Both the position numbers and the translations under genes were made by a program. From Membranipora membranacea (taxonomy: Eukaryota; Bryozoa; Gymnolaemata; Cheilostomatida; Membraniporidae): a stretch of DNA of 64,000 nt. Shown here one piece after another: positions 59,348-64,000 of the stretch. Location of the stretch: contig OU612067.1 in NCBI GenBank assembly GCA_914767715.1, positions 5,086,001-5,150,000 on the forward strand, given 5' to 3'. The notes under the pieces are model-generated. The model saw only the letters and a program-made list of their open reading frames with translations, ran no database searches and was not told the DNA's origin. The first letter of the stretch is position 1, and each line of letters opens with the position of its first letter.

Positions 59348-60391
59348 CAATGTGATGGAGAAAGCAACTCATAATAATATTACCTCGACGAGACAACAGA
59401 TCAGATTAGTCTAATTATGCATCCTTCATATCTCTATTTTTTGTTTTAATCTAGCAGCAAAATGGAAAGCGAGTGATATCAGTAGGTAGATAACCAGTTC
59501 AAAACCATTACAGAGGCCTCAAACAATGTCCGCCAGGTCCTTTGAGCTTGGTGATGAACTGTCACTAAACACTGCTAGCCAATATAGTCAGTTAAAATGG
59601 CGAATCCAAATTTATCGTATATCCCTGGTGCATGGTCATAGTATGATGTCGTTACTACTTACTAGGCTGGTAATATTTCACATGATCCTCATTTGGCAAT
59701 CATCATTTTATCACAATTATTCGTCGTCTCTTTTATGCATTTAGTCAATAGTTTTTTCTATGCAAGTCCATGATTGTGTCCCTTATTTTTTGCTACTAAA
59801 ACTAAAATGGGTGCTATGTATTATGCCCACATACTCGTGTATTTTCCACATGAATTGCGGGGCAATATTTCTATTTTGGTAATAAAATAACGGCGGAAGA
59901 CAACCTAGTGATATGTGAACAAACTATGATATCTTCCATTCCCTTCGTTTGCATCCCATATACTGAAACGAAAAAATCTGCAAATAATAGCCTCTACAAA
60001 AATCAAGGTCCTTTTTATGAACGACGTATATATGCAAGTGTATGCATGTGTATGAGTTCAAAGCTTCAATCCAGGGCTTCCAACCGGCCTGTAAGTACGG
60101 TGCGGCAATACTTTGATACTGAGAGCAACAAGTTTTGAGGGTATGTCTTCAGTTTATTGTCTGAAATTAATGACAAATGAACATTAACACCATGAGGGCT
60201 AAAGAGAAAAAATAATGATATGGATGGGAGAAGTAGTCAGAAGTAGTCAACCAAGTAGGGATGTTTTGGACGGAGCTAAAATATGAGATCCTACAAATGA
60301 TTGTGTTGCAATTAGAGGAACGACATGAATTATCATAATAAGATTATTCTGTTTAACATAGTAGTACATAGACATAGTCACTAGCTAAATT
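59348..60391. other. LDHD/BBS7 convergent intergenic region
   Basis: This is the 3' flank of LDHD. AATAAA occurs at about 59882 (plus) and its complement at about 60151 (minus). These are possible poly(A) signals for the two convergent genes, though both are distant from the stops. No other feature was seen. Confidence 0.4.
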
Positions 60392-63300
60392 TTAACTAGT
60401 CTCTCCAGTCTCAAAGAATGATTGCAGAGCTTCTATATTGTAGTTATCGAGCAGTTCTAGGAGTTGTGGTACTTTGCTCTTCACATTCACTCCTTTAAAC
60501 TTGAACTTGTCAATGAACAGGTCGGTTATCATACCTAAAAATGCAAAACATGTTGAAATATCATGAGTTGTCTGTTCAAAGACAATTATTGCTCAACTCA
60601 AACATGTGTGGCTAATATTATTGAAAAAACTGTGTTGCGTTTTTGACAAATGATGTCCCCACCGTAGGCCAATGAGTGCTAAATAAATCATTTGAGGAAG
60701 TATGTTATGCTGACATAAAAACTGACCGTAATATGGAAAATGGTTTGTTCTACCATCCGTTTGTATGATGTACAACACAGGCCTTCTGCTGTTTGCGCGA
60801 GTTCAGTGGCCATGGCCTCCACCACTGGGACACCTGAACACTGGACTTGCACAAACTGCAGAAGGCCTCTGATGTGCGATAAGTCATCTGCTCTAGGGCC
60901 TAGACACCAGAGATGATTTCCTCGGCAAACAAAAAATATATGCACAGAACCATATACCATAGAGCCGTAAAGAAAGGCGCTGGTAATGATATTAAGACTA
61001 ACTCACCATACAGCCTCTCTAGATGGCAGGGTTGTTTCTTATATTCAGCTTGTAGTTTATCGGCCTGATCTAATATCTGTCTGTACTCTGGAGACATGAA
61101 GTCTAGATTAGTTTCATTGGCCTGCAACTCCTACAACAACAAAAGGAAGCAGCTGTGGAGAAATTTACAATCAAGTCAAAGGTTGAACAATATGGTTTTA
61201 AATCTTCACGGAAATTGTCATAACTTTAGACTAGCTACAGAAACAAAACATCAAGTGATCACTCTTCACCATTCGTGTTTAAAAAGGAGATCCTACACCG
61301 TATCGTTTGTGGAAAATATTTCGTTTCCCTGAGATGATGGCTCATTTAGTGGATAATGTATGTAAACAAGTGTACTTTTTCAACCAACAATATAGCCAAT
61401 CGCTATCTTAGGTTTAGTAATCAGTCAGAGTTGCTACATGCGACCACACTGACTCGAGATTACACTATCACCATGTGTATCTCTGATCGTAAGGGTCAAT
61501 TTAGTAGCAGTCCTCACATGTACCTGCCCCTAATTAATAAAACTGAACACAGTTCGTCACACCAAATTCCTTGTGATCGTACTCTTAATCAGTGAATTAA
61601 TTCACTCTCTATCGATCAGAGATATACATGCAATAGTATATCACGTGATCAGTGTGACATGTGACTGATGTTTGCTTTGCAGCGTACCTTGAGAGCATCT
61701 ATAAGCTGTACTTTTTTAGCCAGTAGAAGTTGATATTGTGTATCAGCTGTAGTGTATGCTCTATAGATTTATCATTCTGATCACAGCTCACATCCAGCTT
61801 AATCTTCTTCTTAGTAGCTTCCTTTGTGAGGACATCCTTCAGTATGGAGATTGTGCTGATATTATCAGATAGGAACACAGCTTCCCCTTTACTATAACAG
61901 AGCAGAGGTTGTCATATACATTTTATATGCCATTTATTTTATCATTATATGATATTATTATATAGTGGAATCATGTGTACATAGATGATTTGATGGATGC
62001 CATAGCAAGAAGTTACTGAGATCCATACATCTCCTTGGCAACAACTGGCCGTAGACACAAGTGAATTTATTTAGGAATAATGATTGCACATGTTAAGATT
62101 CACTAAATAATACCAGTGCAAAGCATTTGGTTAACTTTTTTCACACTCATATACAACAATATCATCTTTTGGACTATTGCTGGGAGAAAAAACTTACACC
62201 TTGGTCCATGATAAATCGAAACAAATAATATAACTTACTCAAGCATGCAAGGAGCGAACACTATCTAACCGTTTCGTGCTAGAACTTCAGATGTTGATTT
62301 TTAATGCAGACGGCTACCCTTACCTATAAGTACAGGAGAGCTGGGTATCGAGGAATGTTGACTGAAACAGGAAGTTGACGCTCTCACCGGCTGGAGCTTT
62401 CTCTGGTAACTCAGGCAGACAGAAAGTAACCCAGCTATGCACCTCAGCAGCAGAGAATATACCCTTCAGTGTCAGTCGATTATGTGGCCTGTCAAAAACA
62501 CAGGCATTAGAACACATAATAGACTGATCAATGCCTCCTTGCTCCAATAGGTCACAAAAGCTTGTGGTGATATTCAACATCATATATCAAATTTTCTATG
62601 CTGTCTAAACTATATCATAGCCACTCATAATATTAACAACATCATATCTCTAGTCTACGCAGGTGAGCCCAGGTGAGCCCAGGTGAGCCCAGGTGAGCCC
62701 AGGTGAGCCCAGGTGAGCCCAGGTGAGCCCAGGTGAGCCCAGGTGAGCCCAGGTGAGCCCAGGTGAGCCCAGGTGAGCCCAGGTGAGCCCAGGTGAGCCC
62801 AGGTGAGCCCAGGTGAGCCCAGGTGAGCCCAGGTGAGCCCAGGTGAGCCCAGGTGAGCCCAGGTGAGCCCAGGTGAGCCCAGGTGAGCCCAGGTGAGCCC
62901 AGGTGAGCCCAGGTGAGCCCAGGTGAGCCCAGGTGAGCCCAGGTGAGCCCAGGTGAGCCCAGGTGAGCCCAGGTGAGCCCAGGTGAGCCCAGGTGAGCCC
63001 AGGTGAGCCCAGGTGAGCCCAGGTGAGCCCAGGTGAGCCCAGGTGAGCCCAGGTGAGCCCAGGTGAGCCCAGGTGAGCCCAGGTGAGCCCAGGTGAGCCC
63101 AGGTGAGCCCAGGTGAGCCCAGGTGAGCCCAGGTGAGCCCAGGTGAGCCCAGGTGAGCCCAGGTGAGCCCAGGTGAGCCCAGGTGAGCCCAGGTGAGCCC
63201 AGGTGAGCCCAGGTGAGCCCAGGTGAGCCCAGGTGAGCCCAGGTGAGCCCAGGTGAGCCCAGGTGAGCCCAGGTGAGCCCAGGTGAGCCCAGGTGAGCCC

Positions 63301-63948
63301 AGGTGAGCCCAGGTGAGCCCAGGTGAGCCCAGGTGAGCCCAGGTGAGCCCAGGTGAGCCCAGGTGAGCCCAGGTGAGCCCAGGTGAGCCCAGGTGAGCCC
63401 AGGTGAGCCCAGGTGAGCCCAGGTGAGCCCAGGTGAGCCCAGGTGAGCCCAGGTGAGCCCAGGTGAGCCCAGGTGAGCCCAGGTGAGCCCAGGTGAGCCC
63501 AGGTGAGCCCAGGTGAGCCCAGGTGAGCCCAGGTGAGCCCAGGTGAGCCCAGGTGAGCCATCGCTCTTCATGAGTAACTAATCGCCTGTCTAACACTTCA
63601 AGATCTGTATATTCATTTTTTTTCTTGATTCTTTTGCTGGTTTCGGCATATTCGTAAGTACATCATTTTGATGATGAATATTGTTGACAATAAATATATA
63701 TAAATAAAAATAAAGTATTCATATAGGTAGCTTAGGTAGCAGTACCTGTTCTCATCAAATGTATGAGTTCTCTGGTGTAGACTCAGAGGTTTGATGAAGT
63801 ACGTTCTAAGCTGGCATGTTTTAGGTTGTATCCTTGGTGTTATATACGCTCTCAGCTTCCCATACTGTCCCTCTATAGTACGAACTTTGACCTCTAATCT
63901 TGTGGTGTTGGCCTGACAGCGGTAAGTAGCCAATAGGAAGTTCCCTTG
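60392..63948 (-). CDS. BBS7: BBS7 (BBSome subunit), C-terminal five exons, partial
   Basis: Exons (minus): 63948-63746, 62488-62324, 61891-61688, 61130-61007, 60534-60392 with TAA at 60392-60394. The product is a subunit of the BBSome, the coat that moves membrane proteins in and out of cilia. Diagnostic words are [83 protein letters not shown] and [20 protein letters not shown]. These cover the appendage/platform and C-terminal helical region, about 275 of roughly 715 residues. The N-terminal beta-propeller exons lie to the right of the window. The third exon carries a frameshift (see findings). The gene is convergent with LDHD. Confidence 0.93.
60778..60878 (-). repeat. Hairpin-forming inverted repeat in the last BBS7 intron
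   Basis: AGGCCTTCTGCTGTTTGCGC at the left is mirrored by GCACAAACTGCAGAAGGCCT at the right. The arms match over about 29 bases with a few mismatches; the loop of some 40 bases contains GCCATGGCC. It could be a small foldback element or a hairpin RNA source. There is no direct evidence of expression. Confidence 0.65.
61688..61891 (-). pseudogene. BBS7: BBS7 exon with a one-base-class frameshift
   Basis: The exon is 204 bases between a good acceptor (CTGTTATAG) and donor (CTCAAG|GTACGC). Entering in phase 2 and leaving in phase 0 needs 3n+1 bases, but 204 is 3n. The first part reads [12 protein letters not shown]... to HTLQLIH, and the second, in the next frame, [17 protein letters not shown], both typical of BBS7. 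So 3n+1 bases are missing near 61745, or one is wrong in the assembly. Read literally the frame stops at a TAG near 61699. Confidence 0.75.
62661..63560 (+). repeat. 10-bp satellite AGGTGAGCCC, about 90 copies
   Basis: There are 89 exact copies of AGGTGAGCCC from 62661 to 63550, then one partial copy. It lies in the BBS7 intron between 63746 and 62488. Because 30 bases hold three units and no stop, all three minus frames are open ([10 protein letters not shown] repeats); these are not genes. No variant unit is seen inside the array. Confidence 0.98.
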
Positions 63949-64000
63949 CTACAAGAGTAAAAGTCAGGCGGTAATAAATCGGGCGCCAGTAATCAATAAT

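Noticed and set aside
62661-63560. CRISPR array
   Set aside because: There are no spacers; the units abut directly, and the context is a eukaryotic intron.
62642-63596. Three overlapping 300-codon minus-strand frames of [10 protein letters not shown]
   Set aside because: They are frames of a 10-bp satellite inside a BBS7 intron. Any 10-bp unit without stops gives the same peptide in all three frames.

Overview
The window looks like nuclear DNA from an invertebrate metazoan. Every gene that can be read is split by spliceosomal introns, mostly 0.2-1 kb and AT-rich, with GT-AG borders. It carries a BBSome gene (BBS7), a mitochondrial-type D-lactate dehydrogenase gene (LDHD), and a metazoan mix of mobile elements: Copia LTR, CR1/jockey-group non-LTR, pogo/Tigger with TA target duplication, a P/THAP9-like scrap, foldback elements, MITEs and tRNA-headed SINE-like units. 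No sequence feature fixes the species; an early-branching or marine invertebrate is an inference.

Layout. 1-6.1 kb: exon-like fragments on the minus strand, paralogous in part to the large gene further right, interrupted by a dead pogo-like transposon (963-4222). 6.35-9.8 kb: a frameshifted Copia element on the minus strand, with its primer-binding site but no recognisable 3' LTR. 10.4-11 kb: a TATA-box promoter and a transposase scrap. 12.9-16.4 kb: a decayed non-LTR retrotransposon (plus). 16.42-19.28 kb: a foldback-like element whose long inverted ends are built from an iterated CGTCGCAA word. 19.3-23.5 kb: sparse, with two isolated exon-like pieces.

23.5-45.5 kb (plus): one large unrecognised gene. 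I could join 34 exons in one frame (8,595 nt, 2,864 codons). It contains a 2.7-kb coding minisatellite (exactly 128 units of 21 bp, VEQDLPP-type heptads) with higher-order repeats, a recurring 'KYI..xVLxPSI' module spread over successive exons, a Ser-Pro-rich middle with a 35-residue repeat, and a denser C-terminal half with one EF-hand-like loop. A further exon chain (46.77-50.81 kb) is phase-compatible with it and may be an alternative or true 3' end.

45.5-53.6 kb: otherwise intergenic or intronic, with SINE-like heads, a 114-bp tandem repeat, hairpins and reverse-transcriptase scraps. 53.69-59.35 kb (plus): complete LDHD, 12 exons. 60.39-63.95 kb (minus, convergent with LDHD): the last five exons of BBS7. 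One of them carries a frameshift, and one intron carries 89 perfect copies of a 10-bp satellite.

Functionally the window holds one mitochondrial metabolic gene, one ciliary trafficking gene and one large low-complexity or modular gene of unknown role. No operon-like logic is expected or seen.
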